Assembly (NCBI GenBank): GCA_902776375.1 | Contig: CACYPV010000008.1 | Coordinates: forward strand, 1 to 60,874 | Direction of reading: 5' to 3' | From: an uncultured Ruminococcus sp. | GTDB taxonomy: Bacteria; Bacillota; Clostridia; Oscillospirales; Acutalibacteraceae | Length of the DNA: 60,874 bases | Shown: piece by piece, positions 43,950 through 52,672 of the stretch | Layout of the letters: each line of letters starts with the position of its first letter | How positions within the stretch are numbered: the first letter of the stretch is position 1 | The notes under the pieces: generated by a model | Told to the model about the DNA's origin: nothing | What the model saw: the letters and a program-made list of their open reading frames with translations, nothing else | Databases searched by the model: none | Made by a program: the position numbers and the translations under genes

Positions 43950-44071
43950 CGTTGCATCCTCAATCTACATTTTTTGCCGGTAATGTGTAATAATATACAG
44001 TAACCGCATATAGTGTGTAATTATACCACAAAACCCTAAGATAATGTCCATTAATTTTTTGGCGTTTCTAT

Positions 44072-44077
44072 TATAAT
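44072..44077 (+). promoter_or_regulatory. -10 element upstream of fakA
   Basis: TATAAT about 75 nt before ATG 44152; no convincing -35. Tentative. Confidence 0.4.
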
Positions 44078-44151
44078 ATATAAAGTGGAGAAAATCAAGC
44101 TATTTCGGCATTTTCTCCTGTAATTTTATTGAGTATATAGGAAGATGGGAT

Positions 44152-45801
44152 ATGCAGACTACACTTATGGACGGCGTTCTTTTCGCGCGTCTTCTTCGCG
44201 GAGGCGCGGCTGCCTTAAAGGCGAACGTAACTACCGTCAACGACCTTAACGTGTTCCCGATACCCGACGGCGACACCGGCGACAACATGTTTTTAACTAT
44301 CAACGCGGGCGCTTCGGCGGCGGGCGAGGGCAGCGAAAGCCTTTCGCAGACAGCCGGCAAGGCGGCAAGCGGAATGTTGCTCGGCGCGCGCGGCAATTCG
44401 GGAGTTATCCTCTCGCGTATATTCGCGGGTCTTTCAAAGGGCTTCGAGGGCGTTTCAAGCGCCGACGTAAACGCGTTGGGCAAGGCGTTTGAAAGCGGCG
44501 TAAGCGAGGCTTACAGCGCGGTATCCGTGCCGGTCGAGGGCACTATCCTCACCGTGCTCAAGGATTCCGTAGCCGTGGCAAACGGCAATATAAATCCCGA
44601 AAGCACCTTTGACAGCTACTTCGCCGACTTCAAGGCGGAGCTTATGCAGTCGCTTGAGCGCACGCCCGACCTGCTCGACGTGCTCAAAGAAGCGGGCGTT
44701 GTAGACAGCGGCGGCGCCGGACTCGGCTATATCATCGACGGCTTTATCGAAGTCCTCGGCGGCGCCGAGGTAAAGGCTGACGAATCATCAGCGGTTCAGG
44801 CGCGCAGCGTCGACCTTGACGCCTTCGGCGCGGACAGCGTGCTCGAGTTCGGCTACTGCACCGAGTTTTTGCTCCGTTTGCAGACAAGCAAGATCGACCT
44901 TGCAAACTTTGAGGTGGACGAGCTTATCGACTATCTCAACAGCGTGGGCGATTCCGTCGTGTGCTTCCGCGAGGGCACCATCGTCAAGGTGCACGTTCAC
45001 ACCAAGACCCCGGGCGACATTTTGAACCATATGCAGCTTTACGGCGAGTTCCTGACCTTAAAGATCGAGAACATGACCTTGCAGCACAACGAGAACCACA
45101 TGGCTGAAAAGCACGCTCCCAAGCAAAGAAAGCCGCACAAGCCGTTCGGCATCGTCAGCGTTGCGGCGGGCGAGGGCATCAAGAACGCCTTTTCGGCTCA
45201 GGGCTGCGACGTCGTCGTAGACGGCGGACAGAGCATGAACCCCTCCGCCGAGGATATGATCTCTGCCTTCCGCGAGATCAACGCGGACGTTATCTTCGTG
45301 TTCCCCAACAATTCAAATATCATTCTGACAGCCAATCAGGCTGCCGAGCTCTACAAGGATTCCGATATCCGCGTCGTGCCCACCAAGACCATAGGCGAGG
45401 GCTATGCGGCTATCTCGATGCTCGACACCACCTTGGGCGACGCCGACGCCATCATTTCCAACCTTGAAGAGGTTATCGCCGGCGTGGTAACCGGAATGGT
45501 TTCCCGCGCGGTGCGCGACACCGAGCTCAACGGCGTGGCGGTCAAGAAGGACGACTTCATCGGCTTTGTGGGCGACACTATTTACACCGCCTGCGCCGAA
45601 CGCAACCAAGCTGCCGCCGAGCTTTGCGACGCGACAAGTGCGGAAGATTACGACATAATGCTGCTTGTATGCGGCTGTGACGCTTCTGCCGACGAGGCTC
45701 AGGCGCTTTACAGCGAGCTGAAGAAAAAATACAAGTGGACGGAAATCGTTATGATCGACGGCGGACAGCCGGTTTATGATTATATTATTATTTTAGAATA
45801 G
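44152..45801 (+). CDS. fakA: Fatty acid kinase catalytic subunit FakA (DAK2/DegV-associated)
   Basis: 549 residues. It phosphorylates FakB-bound fatty acids to acyl phosphate. The N-terminal DhaL-like domain carries the metal-binding Asp39, Asp41 and Asp44 in PDGDTGDN and GARGNSGVILSRI; the middle and the C-terminal FakA-specific domain end in GGQPVYDY. It is followed after 12 nt by fakB. Confidence 0.94.
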   Translation: MQTTLMDGVLFARLLRGGAAALKANVTTVNDLNVFPIPDGDTGDNMFLTINAGASAAGEGSESLSQTAGKAASGMLLGARGNSGVILSRIFAGLSKGFEGVSSADVNALGKAFESGVSEAYSAVSVPVEGTILTVLKDSVAVANGNINPESTFDSYFADFKAELMQSLERTPDLLDVLKEAGVVDSGGAGLGYIIDGFIEVLGGAEVKADESSAVQARSVDLDAFGADSVLEFGYCTEFLLRLQTSKIDLANFEVDELIDYLNSVGDSVVCFREGTIVKVHVHTKTPGDILNHMQLYGEFLTLKIENMTLQHNENHMAEKHAPKQRKPHKPFGIVSVAAGEGIKNAFSAQGCDVVVDGGQSMNPSAEDMISAFREINADVIFVFPNNSNIILTANQAAELYKDSDIRVVPTKTIGEGYAAISMLDTTLGDADAIISNLEEVIAGVVTGMVSRAVRDTELNGVAVKKDDFIGFVGDTIYTACAERNQAAAELCDATSAEDYDIMLLVCGCDASADEAQALYSELKKKYKWTEIVMIDGGQPVYDYIIILE

Positions 45802-45813
45802 GAGTAATGCACA

Positions 45814-46701
45814 ATGAGACCTGTTAAAATCGTCACCGATTCCTGCTCGGATCTCCCCAAGGAGCTCCGCGAAAAGTACGACATTGATTACATGATGATG
45901 AATACCGTTAAGGACGGCGTGGAAACTCCCGCAGATCTTGACTGGAACAACATCGATCCCAGAGATTTTTACAACGTTATGAGAGGCGGCGAGCGCTACA
46001 CCACCACCATGGTTCCTCCCGCTGAATTCCAAAAGTATTTCAGAGCTGAGCTTGAAAAGGGCAACGATATCGTTTATATCGCCTGCTCCGGCAAGCTTTC
46101 CGGTTCGGTAAACGTTGGTAAGGTAGAGGCAGAGGCTATCCTCAAGGATTATCCCGACGCTACTATCATCTGCGTAGACCCCATCAACGCCTGTCTTGGC
46201 GAGGGTCTTATCGCTATCAAGGCGGCTCAGTTCAGAGATCAGGGCATGTCCCCTCAGCAGATAGTAGACGCCATCATGCCTATCTGCAACAACGTCAACC
46301 AGTTCGTTACCGTTCACAACCTCGGCGCGCTCAAGGCTGCGGGCAGAGTTACAGGCTCATCCGCGTTCTTCGGCGATCTGCTGGGCGTTAAGCCGATCAT
46401 CATCTCCGACAAGGTCGGCAACAACTCTCCCCTTAAAAAGGTAAAGGGCAGACTCAACTCCCTAAAAGAGCTCGCCAATCTGACCATCGACGCTGTTGAG
46501 GGCGAAGAAAAGCCCCTCATCCTCATCGGACACGCCGATTGTATCGAAGAGGCGGAGAAGGTCAAAGAGATCGTTCTTGAGAAGGTGCCCGACGCCGAGA
46601 TCTACATCGCTTACATAGGCCCCATCATTGGCGCGTCTATCGGCGCCGACGCCGTCGGAATCTTCTCCTTCGGCAAGAGCATCGAGAGGTTCGGCATATG
46701 A
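45814..46701 (+). CDS. fakB: DegV-family fatty acid-binding protein FakB
   Basis: 295 residues. It presents a fatty acid to FakA and passes acyl phosphate to PlsX/PlsY. KIVTDSCSDLPKEL at the start, TTTMVPP, CSGKLSGS, GALKAAGR and GPIIGASIGADAVGIF are the DegV family marks. AGGAG precedes the ATG. Its stop overlaps the plsY start by 4 nt. Confidence 0.93.
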   Translation: MRPVKIVTDSCSDLPKELREKYDIDYMMMNTVKDGVETPADLDWNNIDPRDFYNVMRGGERYTTTMVPPAEFQKYFRAELEKGNDIVYIACSGKLSGSVNVGKVEAEAILKDYPDATIICVDPINACLGEGLIAIKAAQFRDQGMSPQQIVDAIMPICNNVNQFVTVHNLGALKAAGRVTGSSAFFGDLLGVKPIIISDKVGNNSPLKKVKGRLNSLKELANLTIDAVEGEEKPLILIGHADCIEEAEKVKEIVLEKVPDAEIYIAYIGPIIGASIGADAVGIFSFGKSIERFGI

Positions 46702-47327
46702 TAATGGGCGGAGAACTGCTTGTTATAGCTTTGCTTTGCTATGTCGCGGGCGGCATCAACGGCGCGATCATCATGTCTAAGCTGCTCTATCACGAGGATA
46801 TCCGCAAATCGGGCAGCAACAACCCCGGCTTCACCAACTTCAAGCGCGTCTACGGTCTTAACGCCGCCGCTTGGTCGGTGCTGCTGATCGACATTTTAAA
46901 GACCGCGCTCCCCGTATTCCTGTCTGCGGTATTCATGAGCTTCCGTTACGACATGTGGCAGTTCGGCGCGCAGTTCGCCGGTTTGTTCTGCATGCTGGGT
47001 CACTGCTTCCCCGTGTGGTACGGCTTCAAGGGCGGCAAGGCGTTCATCGCCGGTTTCGCTACGATCTGGTTCGTAGACTGGCGCATGACGCTTATCGCAA
47101 TGGCTATCTTCTTCCTGCTGCTGTTCACGCTCAAATACATGTCCGTAGCCTCCTGCACGGCGGCGCTCAGCTGCCCGATCTCCCTGTTCTATCTGGGTTA
47201 TTCCGACGTTTGGGTAGAGGTCATGGCGGTAGCCGCGGCAGCGCTGGTAATAGTGCGGCATTATCCCAACTTCGTAAAGCTTGTCCACGGCACCGAATCA
47301 AAGTTCAGCCTTTCAAGCAAACACTGA
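46698..47327 (+). CDS. plsY: Glycerol-3-phosphate acyltransferase PlsY
   Basis: 209 residues, membrane protein with five to six helices. It moves an acyl group from acyl phosphate to glycerol 3-phosphate, the first step of phospholipid making. Motif 1 SGSNNPGFTN, motif 2 GHCFPVWYGFKGGKA and motif 3 RHYPNFVKLVHGTE are present. Overlap with fakB makes a direct route from fatty acid kinase to lysophosphatidate. Confidence 0.93.
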   Translation: MIMGGELLVIALLCYVAGGINGAIIMSKLLYHEDIRKSGSNNPGFTNFKRVYGLNAAAWSVLLIDILKTALPVFLSAVFMSFRYDMWQFGAQFAGLFCMLGHCFPVWYGFKGGKAFIAGFATIWFVDWRMTLIAMAIFFLLLFTLKYMSVASCTAALSCPISLFYLGYSDVWVEVMAVAAAALVIVRHYPNFVKLVHGTESKFSLSSKH

Positions 47328-47333
47328 TAAATC

Positions 47334-47370
47334 AAAGCCCTTTCGCTTATTGCGAAAGGGCTTTATTAAA
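47334..47370 (+). terminator. Terminator of the fak-plsY operon
   Basis: Perfect 13-bp stem AAAGCCCTTTCGC/GCGAAAGGGCTTT with loop TTATT, then ATTAAA. Confidence 0.88.
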
Positions 47371-47618
47371 TGAATGATGAATACTGAAAAATGAATAATG
47401 AATAGTGAAGGGTCGCTTCGCTCCGATTTGTATTTGTGTGTTGTTAGGGGTTAGGGATTAGTGGTTAGTGGCTAGTTTAGGGTGTAGTGACAGCCCTTGC
47501 GGCTGTCATTTCGCCGCAAAGCGGCGAACGGGCAGCAAGCACCGCCTCTACGTCATAAAACCAACGTTTCCGCTAATTTAATTCCGAATTCCGCATTCCG
47601 AATTCCGCATTAACTAGC
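47371..47618. repeat. Composite repeat region
   Basis: No gene. In order: TGAATGATGAATACTG-type units, a family F fragment (GGGTCGCTTCGCTCCGATTT), a TTAG-rich tandem like that at 1335, CAGCCC...GGCTG and GCCGC...GCGGC hairpins, and AATTCCGCATTCCG units ending in a CTAGCTTCTAG tract. Confidence 0.65.
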
Positions 47619-47620
47619 TT

Positions 47621-48079
47621 CTAGCCCTTCTTCTCGCGAAAGGCGAAAAAGCGCTGACCCACATAGTTGCAAGCCACAAATACGCACGCGCCCACCGCCC
47701 AGCTCAGGTTGCCGGCGAAGGTGTTGACGTCCATTCCGAACATCGCCCAGCCCAGGCTTTTGCTCAGCGCGCTCACTCCGGTGGCGGCGAGCATCCTTAT
47801 AAGCAGGCAGACCGCGATGTTCAGCGTAAAGCGGATCGCGGGCTTAATGCCCTTTTCCTTGTTTTTGAACGTGAAATGCTTATTCAGGAAGTAGCTTACA
47901 ATGCTGCCCACCACAACGCCGACGAACGCCGCCGCCGCGGGACCCCAGTCGTAATTCTTCCAGCCTATCGGATTTGTGAGCACCAGCACTACGCCTTCGC
48001 CCACAAGAGTGTTCAAAACACCCACCAACAGGAATTTCCAAAACTTTATATCGAAAAACTTTTTCAGTTTATCCTTCAT
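47621..48079 (-). CDS. GtrA-family membrane protein
   Basis: 152 residues with four membrane helices (KFLLVGVLNTLVGEG; AAAFVGVVVGSIVSYFLNKHFTF; a third and fourth further on). GtrA/GtcA proteins are thought to flip lipid-linked sugar made by the partner GT2. The start is ATG 48079, with GAGGA close before; a longer in-frame TTG start at 48103 has no site. It overlaps the end of the GT2 gene by 11 nt. Confidence 0.88.
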   Translation of the reverse strand: MKDKLKKFFDIKFWKFLLVGVLNTLVGEGVVLVLTNPIGWKNYDWGPAAAAFVGVVVGSIVSYFLNKHFTFKNKEKGIKPAIRFTLNIAVCLLIRMLAATGVSALSKSLGWAMFGMDVNTFAGNLSWAVGACVFVACNYVGQRFFAFREKKG

Positions 48080-49034
48080 TTTCCTCGTTGCCTTCCTCTT
48101 CAAAATTCGAGAATTTGGTAATATATATCGGCCTGTCCTTCGACTCCATGTATATCCTGCCGATGTACTCTCCCAAAATGCCTATCGACATCTCGGTAAT
48201 GCCGCCGAGGAACAGCACCGCGCAAAGGGTGGTGACGTAGCCGGGCGTGGTTATGCCGAAGAACAGCGTTTGAATAAGCGTGACGATGATATAGATGAGC
48301 GACACCATAAAGATGATAAAGCCCATCACCGCCGTAAAGCGCAGCGGCGCCACCGAAAAGCAGGTTATGCCGTCTATCGCGTATTTGAACAGCGAGGAGA
48401 ATTTCCACGAGGTCTTGCCTAGCTGACGGTCAACGGTCTTAAAGCTTATCCATTTTGTGTCAAAGCCGACCCAAGAGAATATGCCCTTTGAAAAGCGCTG
48501 CACCTCGCTCAGCTCCAGTATGGAGTCGACCATCTGACGGGTCATCATGCGGTAATCCATCGCGCCGTAGGGGTTCTTTACGTCGGTCAGCTTGTTCGAC
48601 AGCTTGAAGAAAAGCTTTGAGAATATGCCTCTGAAAAAGCTTTCGCCCTCGCGGTCGTCGCGCTTTGTGGCGCAGCAGTCATAGCCCTCCTCCATAGCTT
48701 CGAGCATCTGCGGGAACACCGCCGGCGGATGCTGCAAATCGGCGTCCATAACCACCACATAGTCGGCGGTGGTGTGCTGCAGACCGGCGTACATAGCCGC
48801 CTCCTTGCCAAAATTGCGCGAGAAAGAGATGTATTTTATGTTATCATAGCGCTTAGCCAGCGCCTTCATCACGAGATAGGTCTTGTCGCGGCTGCCGTCG
48901 TTTACAAGGATGTAGCGGAAGTCATAATCGGGAAGCGTGTCGATCACCTTGTTGGTTTCGACCACAAAGGTTTCAAGTCCTTCCTCCTCGTTGTAGCAGG
49001 GAACGACCAAATCAATAGTTTTTCTGTATGTCAC
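48069..49034 (-). CDS. GT2 glycosyltransferase, GtrB/CsbB type
   Basis: 321 residues. It makes undecaprenyl-phosphate sugar. The GT2 domain has VVPCYNEEEGLE, ILVNDGSRDKT and MDADLQHPP (metal-binding DxD), followed by two C-terminal membrane helices (FTAVMGFIIFMVSLIYIIV; TLCAVLFLGGITEMSIGILG). The start chosen is GTG 49034 with AAGGTG 7 nt before. The ATG at 49055 lies inside the -10 box and cannot be in the message. It is coupled to the GtrA gene and divergent from the YfhO gene. Confidence 0.9.
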   Translation of the reverse strand: MTYRKTIDLVVPCYNEEEGLETFVVETNKVIDTLPDYDFRYILVNDGSRDKTYLVMKALAKRYDNIKYISFSRNFGKEAAMYAGLQHTTADYVVVMDADLQHPPAVFPQMLEAMEEGYDCCATKRDDREGESFFRGIFSKLFFKLSNKLTDVKNPYGAMDYRMMTRQMVDSILELSEVQRFSKGIFSWVGFDTKWISFKTVDRQLGKTSWKFSSLFKYAIDGITCFSVAPLRFTAVMGFIIFMVSLIYIIVTLIQTLFFGITTPGYVTTLCAVLFLGGITEMSIGILGEYIGRIYMESKDRPIYITKFSNFEEEGNEENEG

Positions 49035-49053
49035 ATTTATCACCTTGCCTACC

Positions 49054-49083
49054 ATTATAGCAAAGATATAGCGAAAAGTCCAA
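49054..49083 (-). promoter_or_regulatory. Promoter of the GT2-gtrA unit
   Basis: Minus strand TTGGAC (49078-49083), 18 nt, TATAAT (49054-49059), with TG one base before the -10. Confidence 0.75.
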
Positions 49084-49121
49084 ACTTTTTTGAAAAATAA
49101 ATAAAAAAATCCGAAATTCTT

Positions 49122-49151
49122 GTTTACCTCTGTGCCAAAACGTGGTACAAT
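49122..49151 (+). promoter_or_regulatory. Promoter of the YfhO gene
   Basis: TTTACC (49122-49127), 18 nt, TACAAT (49146-49151), 34 nt before ATG 49186. Confidence 0.55.
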
Positions 49152-49185
49152 ATAAAATGTATTGCTCTATGGAGGTATAATTTCT

Positions 49186-52100
49186 ATGTCGATCAATGCA
49201 AATGTCATTACGTCCCGCTTCAACTCAAAAAAGATAACCGAGTTCTGCAAGCGGAATGTGTATTTGTGGCTGGCGTTCTTTATCCCGCTGGCACTAATGC
49301 TTACGGCGTTCGCGCTTATGAACGTTTCGCCGTTCGGTACCGCCGAAAAGCAGGTCATGGTGACCGATCAGTGGCACCAGTACTACCCGTTTTTGGCGGA
49401 CTTTCAAAACAAGCTGCAACACGGCGAAAGCCTGTTCTGGACATGGTCGGTGGGCAGCGGCGTAAATTACTTTTCGCTGATGTCATACTACGTGGCAAGC
49501 CCGATGAATCTGTTCTCGTTTTTCGTTTCTCCCGATTATCTAAGAGAATTTTTGATGATCTCTATATCGGTGAAGATAGCGTTCGCCGGCTGCTTCATGG
49601 CGCTCTTCCTGCGAAGCGTGTTCAAGCGCAACGACATGTCCATCGTGTTTTTCGGTATATGCTTCTCGTTCTGCGCGTACTTTATGGGCTACTACTGGAA
49701 CAACATCTGGCTGGACACCGTAGCAATAACGCCTCTGGTGGCGCTCGGCGCTATAAAGCTTTTGACGGAAAACCGTTTCAGGCTGTACACAATAACGCTT
49801 GCGCTGTCGCTCATCACAAACTACTACATCGGATTTTTCACCTGCATATTCGTGCTGCTTATCTTCATCTGCTACCACCTTGTAAGATGGCAGAACTTTA
49901 GGGCCTTCGGCGTTAACGTGCTCAAAATGCTCGTGTTCACAATTCTGGGCATAGGGCTCGCGGCGTTCTTCATCCTGCCGGCGTTCATGGCGCTGCAAAA
50001 CACGCACGCCAGCGGAAGCACTTTCCCAAAGGATTTCGCGACAAACATAGGCGGCACCAACGACCTGCTCGGCGTGCTCAAGGGACTTAAAAGCGTCACC
50101 GGCAATCTCGTGAACTTCACCGTTGCCGCCAACAAGGAAATAGACGCAATGCCCAACATCGCGTGCGGCGCCGTTCCGCTGTTCTTCGCGTTTTTAAGCC
50201 TGACCTCAAAGCAGATCAAGCTCAGGGAAAAGCTCGTCAGCGTGGGACTTATCCTCTTTATGTTCCTCAGCTTCATCATACGTCAGCTCGACTACGTGTG
50301 GCACGGCTTCCACTTCCCGAACATGATCTACTACAGGTTCAGCTACCTGGTAAGCTTTGTCATAATCGTAATGGCGTTCCGCGCCTTTATGCATGTCAAA
50401 AAGACTAATATATCGCAGGTCATCATCGCGGCGCTGCTCAGCTTCTCGGTACTGCTTATGGAATTCGACTTCTCCGGCAAAGAGAATCCCGACGGCGAGG
50501 GCAGCTTTGACCAAGGCGTTTTCAACATGTTCGCCGTAAAGGGTCACAACCGCGAGGACAGACTCAGCTGGGTCATCCCCACGCTCACCGCGGTCGCTAT
50601 AATCTTCATCCTTATCACGGCGCTTATGGTGCTGTACACAAAGCGCGTCATCCCCATGCAGGCAATGGCTGCTGCGCTGCTTGTCATCGTTGTGGCTCAA
50701 AGCGGCTACACCGCCTACTTCGGCGTGAACGTCACCACAGTCACCGGCATGAAGGATTATCCGCGCGGCGAGCCGAATACAGCGGCGGTCGTCGATTATA
50801 TGTATGACCAAGAAAAGGACAATCCCGAGCTGTGGCGAGCCGAGGTGACAAGCACGCAGACGCTCAACGACGGCGCGCTCAACCACTATCGCGGCCTGTC
50901 TATGTTCAACTCGATGGCTAACGAGACCGTCACCATATTCTACGAAAACTTCGGCATGAACGGCTGGCAGTCGGGCAACCGCTTCCTCTACTTTGAAAAC
51001 TCGCCCGTCACCAACATGTTCATGAACCTCAAATACCTTATCGCGCGCAACGAAGCGGTTTACAACACCTACGACATGTCGTACGCGGCTTCCTCCGGCA
51101 ATATCGAGCTGTACAAAAACAACCACTATTTGCCGATGGGCTTCGTCGTAGACCCTCAGCTCAAAAACTGGAGCGTCATTTCAGCCGAAAACACCTACAA
51201 CCCGATCGAGCAGCAAAGCGAATTCTTCCGCCTTGCTACGGGCATTGAGGAGCCTGTATATTCAAGGGTAGAGCCTACGTCCGAAAGCCATACCGACGCC
51301 TCGCAGTTCAATGTGTCCAAGCGTTCCGACGGCAGCTACGGCTTCTCCTGCGTCAGCTCCGACGTAAAGCCGCACCTGCAGTGGGACTACAAGGCAAACA
51401 AGAGCGGGCTGTACCTTGTGGCGGCTAAGATCGACAAGGGCGATAACATTACCGTCCTGCGCAACGGCAGCAGCCAGAAGAAAACCCTCAACATGAGCCG
51501 CTTGTCCATAGGCTGCGCGGGTTACTTCAAAGAGGGCGAGACCCTATCGTTAAAGACCGACCTCGATACCAACGCGTCGGGCAGCGCCAAGATATACGTT
51601 TATGTGCTCAATCAGGATGTGTTTGAACAGGGCTACAACATGTTCAAGCAGAACACCATGACCACCACCTATTTCCGCAACGGCGGCAAGATGGAGGGCA
51701 CCATAAACAGCAACCGCGACGGTCTGTTCTACACCTCTATCCCGTATGAAAAGGGCTGGCGCGCGTATGTCGACGGCGAAGAGGTCGACATCACGCCCAT
51801 AGGCAACTGCATGCTCGCGTTCGACATCACAAAGGGCGAACACGAGATCGTGCTTAAATACCTGCCGCACGGCTTTATTCCGGGCTTGATAGTGTCTATC
51901 CTGTGCCTGCTGGGCTTCATCGCCTTCTGCGTATTCACCTATATTTTCAAGAGAAAGCTTATTCCGGATTGGGGCATGGACAAGGCGTTTACCGGTCAAG
52001 AGGAAAACGTTTTGGAAAGCCACTCCGAGTATGGATCGGAAAAAGCGTTCATCGCGCCTGAAAAGCAGGAACAGGTCACCGTACCGGCTGACGACATTAA

Positions 52101-52497
52101 AGATGTTCGTCCGGCAAAGAAAAAGAACGCGAATAAACCGTTCGTAGGCTCAACGCTGTTCTTGGTCGCGAGCATCATTATGACGATTGGCGGCGCGCTG
52201 TCGTTGCTGATAAGCATCGGAAATATGAGGAACACCGCAGACATGAGCGGCAATATGAAAACCGGCGCTGCAATAGGTTTGATAGCTGCGTTGCTGCAGA
52301 TCGTGTCGGGCATATTCGGGCTGGTCTTCCACAACAAACGCCACGATCCCCTCGTTGCCGTTTCGTTGGGAGTCGGAACGATCATTTTTGCGGTCGTCTC
52401 AAATCTATTGTTCGGCAACTGGATGGTCTTCCTTATGCTGGCGTGGCCGGTGCTGTATATCATCGGCGCTGTAATAAACAAAAGCAAAAACAAATAA
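49186..52497 (+). CDS. yfhO: YfhO-family membrane glycosyltransferase with extra C-terminal membrane domain
   Basis: 1103 residues. The first 520 residues hold about 12 membrane helices with the early DQWHQYYPF and WSVGSGVNYFS loops typical of YfhO. A large outside domain (about 530-890) ends in SIPYEKGWRAYVDGE. After the usual last helix, a charged linker and four more helices (about 985-1100) are added; this end is not part of ordinary YfhO. In B. subtilis YfhO, with CsbB and GtcA, puts GlcNAc on lipoteichoic acid; the divergent GT2 and GtrA genes here are the same set. ATG 49186 has TGGAGGT before it. Confidence 0.9.
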   Translation: MSINANVITSRFNSKKITEFCKRNVYLWLAFFIPLALMLTAFALMNVSPFGTAEKQVMVTDQWHQYYPFLADFQNKLQHGESLFWTWSVGSGVNYFSLMSYYVASPMNLFSFFVSPDYLREFLMISISVKIAFAGCFMALFLRSVFKRNDMSIVFFGICFSFCAYFMGYYWNNIWLDTVAITPLVALGAIKLLTENRFRLYTITLALSLITNYYIGFFTCIFVLLIFICYHLVRWQNFRAFGVNVLKMLVFTILGIGLAAFFILPAFMALQNTHASGSTFPKDFATNIGGTNDLLGVLKGLKSVTGNLVNFTVAANKEIDAMPNIACGAVPLFFAFLSLTSKQIKLREKLVSVGLILFMFLSFIIRQLDYVWHGFHFPNMIYYRFSYLVSFVIIVMAFRAFMHVKKTNISQVIIAALLSFSVLLMEFDFSGKENPDGEGSFDQGVFNMFAVKGHNREDRLSWVIPTLTAVAIIFILITALMVLYTKRVIPMQAMAAALLVIVVAQSGYTAYFGVNVTTVTGMKDYPRGEPNTAAVVDYMYDQEKDNPELWRAEVTSTQTLNDGALNHYRGLSMFNSMANETVTIFYENFGMNGWQSGNRFLYFENSPVTNMFMNLKYLIARNEAVYNTYDMSYAASSGNIELYKNNHYLPMGFVVDPQLKNWSVISAENTYNPIEQQSEFFRLATGIEEPVYSRVEPTSESHTDASQFNVSKRSDGSYGFSCVSSDVKPHLQWDYKANKSGLYLVAAKIDKGDNITVLRNGSSQKKTLNMSRLSIGCAGYFKEGETLSLKTDLDTNASGSAKIYVYVLNQDVFEQGYNMFKQNTMTTTYFRNGGKMEGTINSNRDGLFYTSIPYEKGWRAYVDGEEVDITPIGNCMLAFDITKGEHEIVLKYLPHGFIPGLIVSILCLLGFIAFCVFTYIFKRKLIPDWGMDKAFTGQEENVLESHSEYGSEKAFIAPEKQEQVTVPADDIKDVRPAKKKNANKPFVGSTLFLVASIIMTIGGALSLLISIGNMRNTADMSGNMKTGAAIGLIAALLQIVSGIFGLVFHNKRHDPLVAVSLGVGTIIFAVVSNLLFGNWMVFLMLAWPVLYIIGAVINKSKNK

Positions 52498-52510
52498 ACC
52501 TATATCAAGA

Positions 52511-52552
52511 CTTGCCGCCGCAGGATGTATTTCTGCGACGGCAGGCTTTTTT
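52511..52552 (+). terminator. Terminator of the YfhO gene
   Basis: Stem CTTGCCGCCGCAG/CTGCGACGGCAGG with loop GATGTATTT, then CTTTTTT. Confidence 0.88.
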
Positions 52553-52604
52553 GTCAGCGGAGCGTCATAGTCAATTCGCACAAAATCAGTCAGTGTTTTT
52601 TGGG

Positions 52605-52633
52605 TTGCATAGCATATCAAATTATAGTATAAT
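52605..52633 (+). promoter_or_regulatory. Promoter of the cohesin-like dockerin gene
   Basis: TTGCAT (52605-52610), 17 nt, TATAAT (52628-52633), 39 nt before ATG 52673. Confidence 0.85.
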
Positions 52634-52672
52634 GTTGTTATCCTGAATGATTCTCAAAAAAGGAGGATAATT

